Part shown: positions 24,746 through 34,388 of the stretch, piece after piece | Position numbering within the stretch: position 1 is the first letter of the stretch | Layout: the number at the start of each line of letters is the position of its first letter | NCBI GenBank assembly: GCA_043808325.1 | Contig: JAZDEY010000025.1 | Span: 1-51,549, forward strand | Source: JAZDEY01 sp043808325 [NCBI: Candidatus Eiseniibacteriota bacterium] | GTDB lineage: Bacteria > Arandabacterota > Arandabacteria > Arandabacterales | Direction: 5' to 3' | Length of the DNA stretch: 51,549 nucleotides | Notes under the pieces: model-generated | Told to the model about the DNA's origin: nothing | The model's database searches: none | The model's input: only the letters and a program-made list of their open reading frames with translations | Made by a program: the position numbers and the translations under genes

Positions 24746-27700
24746 ATGTCGAAGATTCGTCTTGCAATCGGGGCAGTGCTTGTTTGCGCTTCACTTCTCG
24801 TGAGCTCAGTCGATGCAATAGCGGCAGAGGGTGCCTTTGTGCCTGGCCAGGTGCTGATCAAGTTCAAACCAACCGCTACGGCCACAGAGCGTGAGGCTGT
24901 GAGAAGCGATCTCGGGGCCACCGAGAGCAAAGCCCTGGCTCTGATAGGGGCGGAGGTGTGGCGGATCACAAACTACGCGGTCGAGAATGCGGTCGACAGA
25001 TATGCGGGCAGCGCCGAGGTTCAGTACATTGAGCCCAACTACATCGTGACTGCGCTTGAGATCCCCAATGATCCAATGTTCAATCAGCTGTGGGGACTCA
25101 ACAACACCGGCCAAACCGGGGGCACACCGGGCGCAGATATCGACGCGGTTCGCGCATGGGATGTCTTTAAAGGCTCGGACCAGGTGCTGGTTGGCGTGAT
25201 CGACACCGGAGTGGATTACACCCATCCCGATCTTGCGGCCAACATATGGACCAATCCCGGGGAAGGCCCCGTTGCCAACGGCGTGGATGACGATGGAAAT
25301 GGCTTCATTGATGACATCCATGGTTGGGATTTCGTCAATGGCGACAACAATCCGATGGATGATCACGGCCACGGTTCGCATTGCTCGGGTACGATCGGAG
25401 CAGTCGGCGACAACGGCGTCGGCGTGACCGGGGTCAACTGGACCGTCAGGATAGCGGCGATCAAGTTTCTTGATGCGGGCGGCAGTGGCAGCAATGCGGA
25501 TGCCGTGCTTGCGATCCAATATGCCACCACTATCGGCGTCAAGATAATGAGCAACAGCTGGGGGGGCGGGAGCTACTCTCAGGCGATGTATGACGCCATT
25601 CAGGCGGCGTACTCTGCCGGGATACTGTTCATGGCCGCCGCTGGAAACGACGGTGCGGACAACGATGTGTATCCTCATTATCCGTCTTCATATGACCTAC
25701 CCAACGTCGTTGCGGTAGCCGCCACGGACAACAACGACAATCTGGCATACTTCAGCTGCTACGGTCTTACAAGCGTCGATCTGGGCGCTCCCGGGGTGGA
25801 CATCCTGAGCACGGCCCCCGGCAGCAACTACGCCACCATGAGTGGGACATCTATGGCGACCCCGCACGTTTCCGGAGTGGCGGCACTGATCTGGGGACGG
25901 TTTCCGGGCATAACTGCGGATGGAGTCAAGACGCTCCTGCTTAACTCGACCGATCATCTTGTCTCGCTCGAGGGCAAGTGCGTAAGCGAGGGGAGGCTCA
26001 ACGCATTCAATGCTCTCGCCGAGCCTGACAGCATTGCGCCGAGCGCCGTAACCGATCTGGCCGCAGGAAATCCCGGGTCGAATCTTATGGGTCTGACCTG
26101 GACGGCGACGGGAGATGACAGCCTCGAGGGGACTGCCAGCTACTGCGATGTGCGTTATTCCACATCACCGATAGATGAGGCCAATTTCCAATCCGCAACT
26201 GCTGCCCCCGATCCCCCGGACCCCGGCCCGTCGGGCACCGGCGAGTCGATGACGGTCAGGCGGCTTGATTTCGAGACCGATTACTATTTTGCGCTTAGAG
26301 TGCTAGACGAGTATGGGAATGCCTCTGCCATATCCAATGTGGCGACCGGCGCCACCCTCGGGATACCCGACATTGAAGTCAGCCCGATGGAGCTTCAGGA
26401 TAGCCTCTTCACTGGGGAAACATCTTCGCAGGACTTCACCGTCAGCAATGTCGCCGAGGGTACGCTAGATTTCGAAATCCGAATCTCGATGGTGATTCCT
26501 CTTGCAGTTGGGAAGCAACAGCAAGGCAGTACCCTGGCTGGACCGACGCTCACTCGGCGCTTCTTCGATCTGCCCGGCAGAACCGCTGTAGTTGTGGAAG
26601 GCGCAGACAAGGGGGCGACTCCGCCGCGTCAGGTGAAGGCAGACCCCATTCGGGTCTGGGGCTCCGATCTTACCGACGTGGTGGTGCTTTATGACAACTA
26701 CCATGGCGAACGTACTAGCTTCGCGGTCACTATACTGGTTGGGGACTTGGTCTCTCGTGGAGCGACTCTGCGCGAGAACGTGATGCCGCTCACGTCGGAG
26801 GCCCTGGCCGACGTGGACATATTGTGGCTTGATGAGTGGGCATACATAACCTTCTCGACTGACGAGCTTCAGGCGATCGATGGCTGGCTCAGGGGTGGCG
26901 GCGCCATATTTCAGCACGGCGATGAACCTGGTTCCGTTGCTGACTTGTTGGCACCTTATGGGATAGCCTTCGGCGGGTATGGTAATGGTGGTACGACTAC
27001 GAACATCATCGAGCATCCTGTCACGGATAGCGTCGCTGCAGTCTACGTCAACAGCCCTATGCTCAATCTCATCATGGGCGGGGACGGGGAGACGGTTGTG
27101 TTCGATATTGGCGGGCTTGGGCATGTTGGTGTCATATCCGTTGACCGTGGGCGCATCTTCAGCGTTTCCGACGAGGACTTTCATGACGCAATGATCGGAT
27201 CTGCGAGCAACCGCGTCCTGGGAAACAACGCCATCGATTGGCTGGCGGGGGCGGTCTCCCTCGACTGGCTGAGTGTCGATCCCGTCGCCGGCACCGTTAC
27301 GTCCGGCTCGCCCGCGTCCATTAGGGCCGTCTTCGATGCCGCGGGCCTTGAGGGGGGTAGCTACGACGCGGATATAGTGATCGTGAGTAACGACCCCGAC
27401 GAGCCCGAGACAAACGTGCGGGCCCATCTTGACGTGACAGGGGCTCCGGACATAGAGGTCTCGGATAGCATATTGGACTATGGGCCGGTATACATAGGCG
27501 CTTCGTCCATAAAACAATTGACTGTAAAGAACACCGGCACGGACAGCTTGGTGGTGAGTGGGATCGACCTAGATCATAGCGATTACAGCGTGGATGCGAC
27601 CAGTTTCACTCTGGGCCCGCAGAAGAAGCGGGTCCTCGGGGTCACATTCAGCCCCACGAACGAAGGAATTCAGACCGGAAGTTTGACGATACACAGCAAT

Positions 27701-30700
27701 GCCACGGCGGATTCGGTGGTTGTAGTGGGACTCCTTGGAGTGGGAGTTGTCCCGCCCGAGATAGGAGTGACCCCGGAGTACCTCGTGGATAGCCTCTACA
27801 CCGGCGAGACCTCTACTCAGATTGTGACGATATCGAATACGGGAGGTAGCGATCTAGTTTGGAAGGTGAAGGTGGAGAAGTCGGAGGCGCTTCGGTCGTT
27901 GGCTCGGGAGGCGGTCAGGGGCATAACGATGACGGGGAGTGTGACGGTAGACGGCAAGGCGATCAAGAGTTTCACGGATGATGAGTTGGCGGCATTCAGG
28001 CAGCGCTTGTCGGAGTACTACCTGGGGGTAAAGGATCTATCGCGGGACGCCGCCGGACTTCAGAGCATGGCGGTGGTTGGCTCGGACAGTTATGACATGA
28101 TCTACTATCTGCTCGCAGATAGCGTGCTGACGAGTCGGTACGAGTTCGTCGACGTTGGTGGCTATGACGACTACTCAGCAATCAGCGGTTATGATGGGGT
28201 CGTGGTGTGTGAGTACGACGCCGATATCAGCCCGACCGAGGCTGCGACGCTGAGCGAGTACTACCGGGCAGGCAAGCCGATCCTGCTCGGTATGGACGAT
28301 TTGGATGACAACTTCGCCTACTATCCGCAGACCGGTCCGCTACTGAGGCCGGTGTTTGGCATCTCGGATCCGTTTGATGGGGACTACTACTGGGGGAGCC
28401 TGAACCCTGCGAACCCGATAACCGATGGGATAAGCATGGTCTATGAGTTCTGTTGTGACAACGACTGGTACGCACTGGATGGTGCGGATTGGATCTTTGC
28501 GGGCACCGACGGGAACGCGTACGGCATTTCTTACGATGGAACGGGGCGTACGGTCTTGATGGGCGAGAACCTCTCGTACGTCTGGGGGGCAGGGAATGGG
28601 CATCTGATAGGGAATGCGATTGACTGGATGATGGAGGGAGTGGGGTGGTTGTCGGTGGTTCCGGACGCTGGGACGGTCGGAGTGGGCGGGAGCGCTGATG
28701 TTGAGGCGCGGTTTGACGCGACGGGGATGTACGGTGGGGATTATGCTGCGGATGTGGTGGTCGCCAGCAATGATGTGGATGATCCTGAGGTGCGGGTACC
28801 GGTATCGCTTCATGTGACAGGCGCGCCTGACATAACGGTTTCCGACAGTGTGCTGGCGTACGGTCAGGTGTTTATCAGTGTCTCGGTACCAGAGACTTTG
28901 GTAGTGACGAATGATGGTACGGACACGCTGGTTGTGAGCGATGTGAGTACGGACAATGGGGATTACACGGCAGACGTGGCGAGTTTCGTGTTGTTGCCAG
29001 AGGAAGAGCAGGCGGTGGTGGTGACGTTCAGTCCGAGCGCGCCTGGGGCGAGTTTGGGCACGTTGACGGTGACGAGCAATGACATTGACGAGCCGACGGT
29101 GAGTGTGGTGCTTGAGGGTGAGGGCTTGATTCCTCCGGAGATAGGAGTGAGCCCGGACTCTCTGAGTGACAGTCTTTACACTGGGGAGACGTCTACCCAG
29201 ATTCTGACGATATCCAATTCGGGAGGGAGCGATCTCGTCTTTGACATTTCGGCTGTCCCCACCCCTGCATCCGCTTTCAGTATGCCAGGCATCGATCTCC
29301 CGATTGGGGCGGGTGGTCCTGTCAGAGAAGCAGAAGACAACAACAATCTAGGCTATATCACTGACTCAACCCCTGCAAGGCTGCCACAGGGCGCGTTTGG
29401 GGACCTGGCGGGTACGGTTGGCATTCTTGTCTGGAACAAGTACTCGGATAATTCGTCTGGGGGGGAATTTGAGAATACCATCAATGCAATCGCGACGTAC
29501 TTTAGCGACTTCACGCTAGAGGCGACCGGTGTAACTGATCCGGATAGCCTGCGGGCCATGTTGGTGGGCAGAGACGTTTTCCTGATTCCGGAACAGGAGA
29601 ATGCCCCATCGGACATCACGACGATCGGAGCGTCATGGCAAGATGTGCTGCAGGATTTTGTGAGCGGAGGAGGGACGGTGGTCTTCTGTGGGGAATGGGG
29701 CTCAAGCAACAGCTTTGTCACAAGCACGGGTCTCATGGACGTGTCGCTATTTGGCGGGGGCTCGAGCGCATTGGAGGTAGTGGACCCCTCCCATCCGCTG
29801 GTGAAGGATGTGGCTCAAACATTTTACGGAGAAAATGCGACCGGCTGGTACACCATAGCAACTCCTGATGTGGAAGCAGTTGTAGTGGAGCAATATGGGG
29901 GGCTTCCTGTGGTGGCAGCGAGGACATGCGGGGCGGGACACGTCGTACTGATAGGCTTTGACTATTACTCGTACAACGCAGACATGGCGCACATAGTGGC
30001 AAATGCCGTTCAGCTGAGTTCCGGCTTGACGTGGTTGCACGTCGATCCTAGTTCAGGGACCGTTCCAATTGGTGGCAGCACCGAAGTCACAGTGACATTT
30101 GATGCGACGGGTATGTACGGAGGGGACTACGCTGCGGACATAGTTGTCACGAACAACGATCCGAGCGACCCTGAGGTGCGGGTACCGGTGTCGCTTCATG
30201 TGACGGGCGCGCCTGACATAACGGTCTCCGATAGCGTGCTGGCGTACGGCGAGGTCTTCATCGGTGTATCGGTGCCTGAGACATTGGTAGTGACGAATGA
30301 CGGTACGGACACGCTGGTTGTGAGCGATGTGAGTGCCGACAATGGGGATTACACGGTAGACGTGGCGAGTTTCGTATTGTTGCCGGAGGAGGAGCAGGCG
30401 GTGGTGGTGACATTCAGTCCGAGCGCACCAGGGGACAGATCGGCCACCTTGACGATCACAAGCAATGATCCCGATGAGCCGGCGGTGAGTGTGGCCCTTG
30501 AGGGTGAGGGCTTGATTCCGCCCGAGGTGCATGTGGCACCTAGCAGTCTGGCGGATAGTCTGCTTACCGGCGAGACGTCTACCCAGATTATGACGATATC
30601 GAATACGGGAGGCAGCGATCTAGTTTGGAAGGTGAAGGTTGAGGGGTCGGAGGCGCTTCGGGGGTTGGCTCGGGAGGCGGTCAGGGGCATAACGATGACG

Positions 30701-33700
30701 GGGAGTGTGACGGCAGACGGCAAGGCGATAAAGAGTTTCACGGATGATGAGTTGGCGGCATTCAAGCAGCGCTTGTCGGGGTACTACCTGGGGGTAGAGG
30801 GGCTATCGCGGGGTGTCGCCGGACTTCAGAGCGTGGCGGTGGTTGGCCCGTACACATGGAATATGCTTTACGAGCTTCTTGCGGATAGCGTGCTGGCGGG
30901 CAGGTATGAGTTTGTTGGGGTTTACGGCTATGACGACTACTCAGCAGTAGCCGGTTATGACGGGCTTGTGGTGTGTGAGTACAACGCTGATATCAGCCCG
31001 ACGGAGGCTGCGACGCTGAGCGAGTTCTACCAGGCTGGCAAGCCGATCCTGCTGGGGATGGATGATCTAGATGATGACTTTAGCTACTATCCAGGGAATG
31101 GGCCGTTGCTCAAGCCGGTCTTCGGCATTTCCAATGTCTTTGATGGGTACTACTACTGGGGAAGTCTGAACCCTGCGAACCCGATAACGGATGGGATAAG
31201 CATGGTCTATGAGTTCTGCTGTGGCAACGACTGGTACGCGCGGGATGGTGCAGATTGGATCTTTGCGGGCACCGACGGGAACGCGTATGGCATCTCGTAT
31301 GATGGAACGGCACGTACGGTCTTGATGGGTGAGAACCTCTTATACATCTGGTGGGATGGGAATCAACATCTCATCGCGAATGCGATTGACTGGATGATGG
31401 AGGGAGTGGGGTGGTTGTCGGTGGTTCCGGACACTGGGACGGTTGGAGCGGGCGGGAGCGCTGATGTTGAGGCGCGGTTCGATGCCACAGGTATGTACGG
31501 CGGGGATTACACTGCGGACATAGTTGTAATGAACAATGATCCGAGCGACCCCGAGGTGCGGGTACCGGTATCGCTCCATGTGACAGGCGTACCTGACATC
31601 AATGTCTGGCCGGTTTCCCTCGATTATGGTGATGTCCCGGTCGGAATTACGATGAATCTGCCGGTACGGATCACTAATGGAGGGGCTGAGCAGCTCGATG
31701 TGACGGGATTCGGCTTTGACAATCCCGAGTTCTCGACTCAGGCAATCCCATTCAGCCTCGGCGCGGGTGAAATCACCCTTATTGACCTTGCCTTTACTCC
31801 AGCTCACGGCGGGCCGAGGTCGGGAACGCTCACGATCTCCTCAAACGATCCCGACGAGCCCGAGGTATATGTTGCCCTCGCAGGCGTGGGCGCCGCCGCT
31901 GCAGGGATTGAGGTCTCGCCTGATACCGTTAGTACGATCGCAAGGATGGGACGGCCGCGCAGTACGCATCTAGGGATCGAAAACACCGGTGGCGCCGACT
32001 TGATCTACGAAGTTCATCTCGGCAACCCGGCTGCTCCGCTTCTGGCAGGCGCGCTGGGGACGCCGCCCGCGACTCTTGGCAGCGGTGGCCCCGACGCCTT
32101 TGGGCACTTCTGGATTGACAGTGACAATCCCGGGGGGCCTGTGTTTGACTGGATCGAGATAAGTGGAGTGGGAACCCCCATTCCTATATCGGGTGACGAC
32201 GTCAATCAGGGTCCTTATCCCATTGGCTTCGATTTTCCGTTCTATATGGGTAGCTTCAGCACTTTCAGGATATGCACAAACGGGTTTGTGACGCTCACAG
32301 GGAGTGCTTCTCCGGGCAGCAACCTGTCTCTGCCCAGTGCCGTCGCACCCGAGAATCTGCTGGCGGTCTTCTGGGATGACCTTGTGTTTGCGCCGGGCAG
32401 CGCCTTCTATCACTTCGACGGCGCCAAGACCGTGATTGAGTGCAAGGATGTGAGCCGAGCTGCGGGTAATGGCACTTTCACCTTTGAGATCATCCTGTAT
32501 CCGGATGGCGGGATTGTGTATCAGTATCTCTCGGTTGAGGGCGATGGGGGAAGCGCGACGGTCGGGATTCAGGATGACTCCGGCATCGACGCGCTTCAGA
32601 TGGCCTTCAATACCTCATACTTGCATGATAGCCTTGCGGTAGAGATAGCCTGCATGCCCGTGTGGCTCTCGGTCACGCCCCAGACGGGGGTGATCCCTCC
32701 CGGCGGATATGAGGATCTGACAGCGCGGTTCGATGCGCTTGGCTTGTACCCGGGTGTATACCACAGCAAGATAAGAATCTGCAGCAATGATCCGGGTCGC
32801 CCGGTCGTCTGTGTGCCGGCCAACTTCACGGTTGTTCGCTATCGGCGTGCGCGCTATCTCGAAACAGCTCTTAATGTGGTTCCGGGTTCTTCGGATGACC
32901 GATGGATTTACTGCGACGTCGGGCTGTCAGCGGAGTTCGACCCGGATCTCGTCGATGTTGGAACCGTTTTCCTGTCGGTCGGCGACGAGGCAGTGAATGC
33001 CGATCCTGGGTATTTCAGATTCGGACTGCCGGATGAGACCGGTACCTGCAGGCTGTGCTTCCGATTTGATCGCGCCAGCGTGGAGCGGATCCTGCCGGAA
33101 GGCAACTCGGTGGTGGTCGAAGTCACAGGCGGGATCGAGGGGAGCGAATACTTCAGCGGTTCGGAAGCAGTGACCGTTGTGAAGCCCAGACTGATCCACC
33201 CGGCCGGTGGTGAATCTTTCGAGATCGGCGGGAACATCATTGCCTCGTGGGCCATAAGCGACAGTCTCGAGTTCGATTCATGTGCACTCTACTTCAGCCC
33301 AGATTGCGGGGTGACCTGGCAGGAGGTCGCAACCGGGCTTGCCGGGCAAAATGCTACCGTGGCGGTTCCGGATGATGAAACCACGATGGGGTTATTCCGA
33401 GTCTGTGTGGTCCGTGGTGGCAAGGTGGTCGGATATGATACCTCGGACGCTCCCTTCACGATCAACATGGGCGTAATGGATCCGAAAGCGGATGTGCCTG
33501 ACAGTTTTGTGCCGACGGCGTTCGCCCTCGGCCAGAACCGGCCGAACCCGTTTGGTGGAAGCACGACTTTGCTTTTCGATCTGCCGAGAGAGGCTAAGGT
33601 CGATCTCAATGTCTATGACGTCAGCGGTGGGCTTGTAAGGAATCTCGTTGACCAGGTGCTGCCGGCGGGCCGGTACAGCCTGGGTTGGGATGGTAGGGAT

Positions 33701-33793
33701 GCCGCCGGCCGCCAGGTGGTGTCTGGCGTCTACTTCTACAAGATTGAGGCGGGTAACTTCAGCGAGACTAGGAGGATGGTGGTAGTAAGATAG
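24746..33793 (+). CDS. Giant secreted S8 subtilisin with amidotransferase-like insert modules and FlgD-like sorting domain
   Basis: A 3015-aa paralogue of the preceding protease. It has a signal peptide, prodomain (GQVLIKFKPTATATEREAVR), S8 domain with Asp153 (VIDTGVDYTHPDL), His209 (HGHGSHCSG) and Ser369 (SGTSMATPHVSG), and FN3 (about 430-538). The middle alternates ASH/Hydin domains with Rossmann-like modules related to class I amidotransferase/ThuA/DUF4350 folds: one at about 630-835 (VVLYDNYHGER, DILWLDEWAY), two near-identical ones at about 1036-1300 and 1958-2220 (GYDGVVVCEYDADISPTEAA, GKPILLGMDDL), and another at about 1516-1760 (GILVWNKYSDNSS, GGGTVVFCGEWG). One nidogen-like module (about 2436-2640) and a FlgD-like sorting domain (NRPNPF to RMVVVR) close it. 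GGAGGAGG precedes the ATG. The triad is intact; substrates and the role of the inserts are unknown. Confidence 0.92.
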   Translation: MSKIRLAIGAVLVCASLLVSSVDAIAAEGAFVPGQVLIKFKPTATATEREAVRSDLGATESKALALIGAEVWRITNYAVENAVDRYAGSAEVQYIEPNYIVTALEIPNDPMFNQLWGLNNTGQTGGTPGADIDAVRAWDVFKGSDQVLVGVIDTGVDYTHPDLAANIWTNPGEGPVANGVDDDGNGFIDDIHGWDFVNGDNNPMDDHGHGSHCSGTIGAVGDNGVGVTGVNWTVRIAAIKFLDAGGSGSNADAVLAIQYATTIGVKIMSNSWGGGSYSQAMYDAIQAAYSAGILFMAAAGNDGADNDVYPHYPSSYDLPNVVAVAATDNNDNLAYFSCYGLTSVDLGAPGVDILSTAPGSNYATMSGTSMATPHVSGVAALIWGRFPGITADGVKTLLLNSTDHLVSLEGKCVSEGRLNAFNALAEPDSIAPSAVTDLAAGNPGSNLMGLTWTATGDDSLEGTASYCDVRYSTSPIDEANFQSATAAPDPPDPGPSGTGESMTVRRLDFETDYYFALRVLDEYGNASAISNVATGATLGIPDIEVSPMELQDSLFTGETSSQDFTVSNVAEGTLDFEIRISMVIPLAVGKQQQGSTLAGPTLTRRFFDLPGRTAVVVEGADKGATPPRQVKADPIRVWGSDLTDVVVLYDNYHGERTSFAVTILVGDLVSRGATLRENVMPLTSEALADVDILWLDEWAYITFSTDELQAIDGWLRGGGAIFQHGDEPGSVADLLAPYGIAFGGYGNGGTTTNIIEHPVTDSVAAVYVNSPMLNLIMGGDGETVVFDIGGLGHVGVISVDRGRIFSVSDEDFHDAMIGSASNRVLGNNAIDWLAGAVSLDWLSVDPVAGTVTSGSPASIRAVFDAAGLEGGSYDADIVIVSNDPDEPETNVRAHLDVTGAPDIEVSDSILDYGPVYIGASSIKQLTVKNTGTDSLVVSGIDLDHSDYSVDATSFTLGPQKKRVLGVTFSPTNEGIQTGSLTIHSNATADSVVVVGLLGVGVVPPEIGVTPEYLVDSLYTGETSTQIVTISNTGGSDLVWKVKVEKSEALRSLAREAVRGITMTGSVTVDGKAIKSFTDDELAAFRQRLSEYYLGVKDLSRDAAGLQSMAVVGSDSYDMIYYLLADSVLTSRYEFVDVGGYDDYSAISGYDGVVVCEYDADISPTEAATLSEYYRAGKPILLGMDDLDDNFAYYPQTGPLLRPVFGISDPFDGDYYWGSLNPANPITDGISMVYEFCCDNDWYALDGADWIFAGTDGNAYGISYDGTGRTVLMGENLSYVWGAGNGHLIGNAIDWMMEGVGWLSVVPDAGTVGVGGSADVEARFDATGMYGGDYAADVVVASNDVDDPEVRVPVSLHVTGAPDITVSDSVLAYGQVFISVSVPETLVVTNDGTDTLVVSDVSTDNGDYTADVASFVLLPEEEQAVVVTFSPSAPGASLGTLTVTSNDIDEPTVSVVLEGEGLIPPEIGVSPDSLSDSLYTGETSTQILTISNSGGSDLVFDISAVPTPASAFSMPGIDLPIGAGGPVREAEDNNNLGYITDSTPARLPQGAFGDLAGTVGILVWNKYSDNSSGGEFENTINAIATYFSDFTLEATGVTDPDSLRAMLVGRDVFLIPEQENAPSDITTIGASWQDVLQDFVSGGGTVVFCGEWGSSNSFVTSTGLMDVSLFGGGSSALEVVDPSHPLVKDVAQTFYGENATGWYTIATPDVEAVVVEQYGGLPVVAARTCGAGHVVLIGFDYYSYNADMAHIVANAVQLSSGLTWLHVDPSSGTVPIGGSTEVTVTFDATGMYGGDYAADIVVTNNDPSDPEVRVPVSLHVTGAPDITVSDSVLAYGEVFIGVSVPETLVVTNDGTDTLVVSDVSADNGDYTVDVASFVLLPEEEQAVVVTFSPSAPGDRSATLTITSNDPDEPAVSVALEGEGLIPPEVHVAPSSLADSLLTGETSTQIMTISNTGGSDLVWKVKVEGSEALRGLAREAVRGITMTGSVTADGKAIKSFTDDELAAFKQRLSGYYLGVEGLSRGVAGLQSVAVVGPYTWNMLYELLADSVLAGRYEFVGVYGYDDYSAVAGYDGLVVCEYNADISPTEAATLSEFYQAGKPILLGMDDLDDDFSYYPGNGPLLKPVFGISNVFDGYYYWGSLNPANPITDGISMVYEFCCGNDWYARDGADWIFAGTDGNAYGISYDGTARTVLMGENLLYIWWDGNQHLIANAIDWMMEGVGWLSVVPDTGTVGAGGSADVEARFDATGMYGGDYTADIVVMNNDPSDPEVRVPVSLHVTGVPDINVWPVSLDYGDVPVGITMNLPVRITNGGAEQLDVTGFGFDNPEFSTQAIPFSLGAGEITLIDLAFTPAHGGPRSGTLTISSNDPDEPEVYVALAGVGAAAAGIEVSPDTVSTIARMGRPRSTHLGIENTGGADLIYEVHLGNPAAPLLAGALGTPPATLGSGGPDAFGHFWIDSDNPGGPVFDWIEISGVGTPIPISGDDVNQGPYPIGFDFPFYMGSFSTFRICTNGFVTLTGSASPGSNLSLPSAVAPENLLAVFWDDLVFAPGSAFYHFDGAKTVIECKDVSRAAGNGTFTFEIILYPDGGIVYQYLSVEGDGGSATVGIQDDSGIDALQMAFNTSYLHDSLAVEIACMPVWLSVTPQTGVIPPGGYEDLTARFDALGLYPGVYHSKIRICSNDPGRPVVCVPANFTVVRYRRARYLETALNVVPGSSDDRWIYCDVGLSAEFDPDLVDVGTVFLSVGDEAVNADPGYFRFGLPDETGTCRLCFRFDRASVERILPEGNSVVVEVTGGIEGSEYFSGSEAVTVVKPRLIHPAGGESFEIGGNIIASWAISDSLEFDSCALYFSPDCGVTWQEVATGLAGQNATVAVPDDETTMGLFRVCVVRGGKVVGYDTSDAPFTINMGVMDPKADVPDSFVPTAFALGQNRPNPFGGSTTLLFDLPREAKVDLNVYDVSGGLVRNLVDQVLPAGRYSLGWDGRDAAGRQVVSGVYFYKIEAGNFSETRRMVVVR
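27851..28790 (+). repeat. Intragenic duplication, copy A
   Basis: DNA encoding the Rossmann-like module plus part of the following ASH domain. It is nearly identical in long stretches to 30617-31556 at a constant offset of 2766 bp (922 codons), so the two are in frame. Differences are concentrated in short patches. Confidence 0.75.
30617..31556 (+). repeat. Intragenic duplication, copy B
   Basis: Second copy of 27851-28790. The ASH segment around the bases TGCGGGTACCGGT occurs three times in the gene (28791, 30177, 31557), spaced 1386 and 1380 bp, which suggests growth by repeated unequal exchange of a two-module unit. Confidence 0.75.
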
Positions 33794-33868
33794 GCTCAGG
33801 GTCCGGGCGAGCGCAAAGGTGAAAACGGCGCCGGAGTCGGGCGTAAGATAGTGATAAGAGCAGGGACT

Positions 33869-33906
33869 GGCCTTCGCCGGTCGCCGATGGGTGGCCGGCG
33901 GAGGCC
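33869..33906 (+). terminator. Long 3' hairpin after the second giant subtilisin
   Basis: A 38-nt element with a 17-bp stem and GATG loop (33886-33889), starting 76 nt after the stop codon. It matches the hairpin at 24275-24312 in length, position and sequence frame. Stem substitutions relative to that copy (G-U to U-G, A-U to G-U, U-G to U-A) keep pairing. Confidence 0.65.
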
Positions 33907-33972
33907 ATGATGTTAAGGCTACTACGGCGTGCCGCGGCTTTACGCGGTGCCGCCCTGAGTCAACTCGGCCGC

Positions 33973-34001
33973 TTGACATGGGGGTATGGTTGCAATATCA
34001 T
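33973..34001 (+). promoter_or_regulatory. Promoter of tRNA-Asn
   Basis: TTGACA (33973-33978) and TATCAT (33996-34001) with a 17-bp spacer, about 65 bp before the tRNA. Confidence 0.6.
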
Positions 34002-34065
34002 AGCCTAAAACCAAGCCGCTTGGCAGCGCCGTTCACATGGGTTCCAGGCGAAGCATTAGGCTAGC

Positions 34066-34140
34066 TCCTCGGTAGCTCAATGGTAGAGCATCCGGCTGTT
34101 AACCGGAGGGTTGCAGGTTCGAGTCCTGCCCGAGGAGCCA
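34066..34140 (+). tRNA. tRNA-Asn (GTT)
   Basis: A 75-nt cloverleaf with the CCA end encoded. The acceptor stem is TCCTCGG/CCGAGGA, the D arm GCTC/GAGC, and the anticodon stem TCCGG/CCGGA with loop CTGTTAA and anticodon GTT at 34098-34100. The T arm is GCAGG/CCTGC with loop TTCGAGT. The discriminator base is G. Its 3' end is duplicated at 36814-36831 and serves as an attachment site for integrated DNA. Confidence 0.97.
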
Positions 34141-34142
34141 GT
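34125..34142 (+). other. Attachment-site core in the tRNA-Asn 3' end
   Basis: CCTGCCCGAGGAGCCAGT covers the T-arm 3' half, acceptor strand and CCA and is repeated exactly at 36814-36831. This is the classic position of a tRNA-targeted integration site. Confidence 0.7.
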
Positions 34143-34285
34143 ACTCTCGAATCTAGGCCTTCTCGTGCAATATGTCCTGCCACGTCGTAATCTCGTCCTA
34201 ATCATAATCTCCTGAGGGTGTCAGCTGCCCGAAATTTGCACGCAAGCCTGCTGGCCTGCGCGATTCTTATGGAAGATTGCGGACA

Positions 34286-34314
34286 TTGATTCGGAAGGGG
34301 CTCCGTGATATAGT
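34286..34314 (+). promoter_or_regulatory. Promoter of the island-borne exported protein
   Basis: TTGATT (34286-34291) and TATAGT (34309-34314), 17-bp spacer, about 75 bp before the ATG at 34389. Confidence 0.6.
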
Positions 34315-34388
34315 GGGACAACTTGAGATCAAACATTCACATGCCGGGACAATCGGGCTGCAGGGTCGCTAACATAGAGGTGTGAAGC

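Noticed and set aside
17958-27517. Several long minus-strand frames (for example 17958-19361, 20211-21581, 22323-23045, 26465-27517)
   Set aside because: They are antisense shadows of the giant subtilisins, caused by high GC and repeated codon patterns. They are rich in Arg/Val/His and lack domains.
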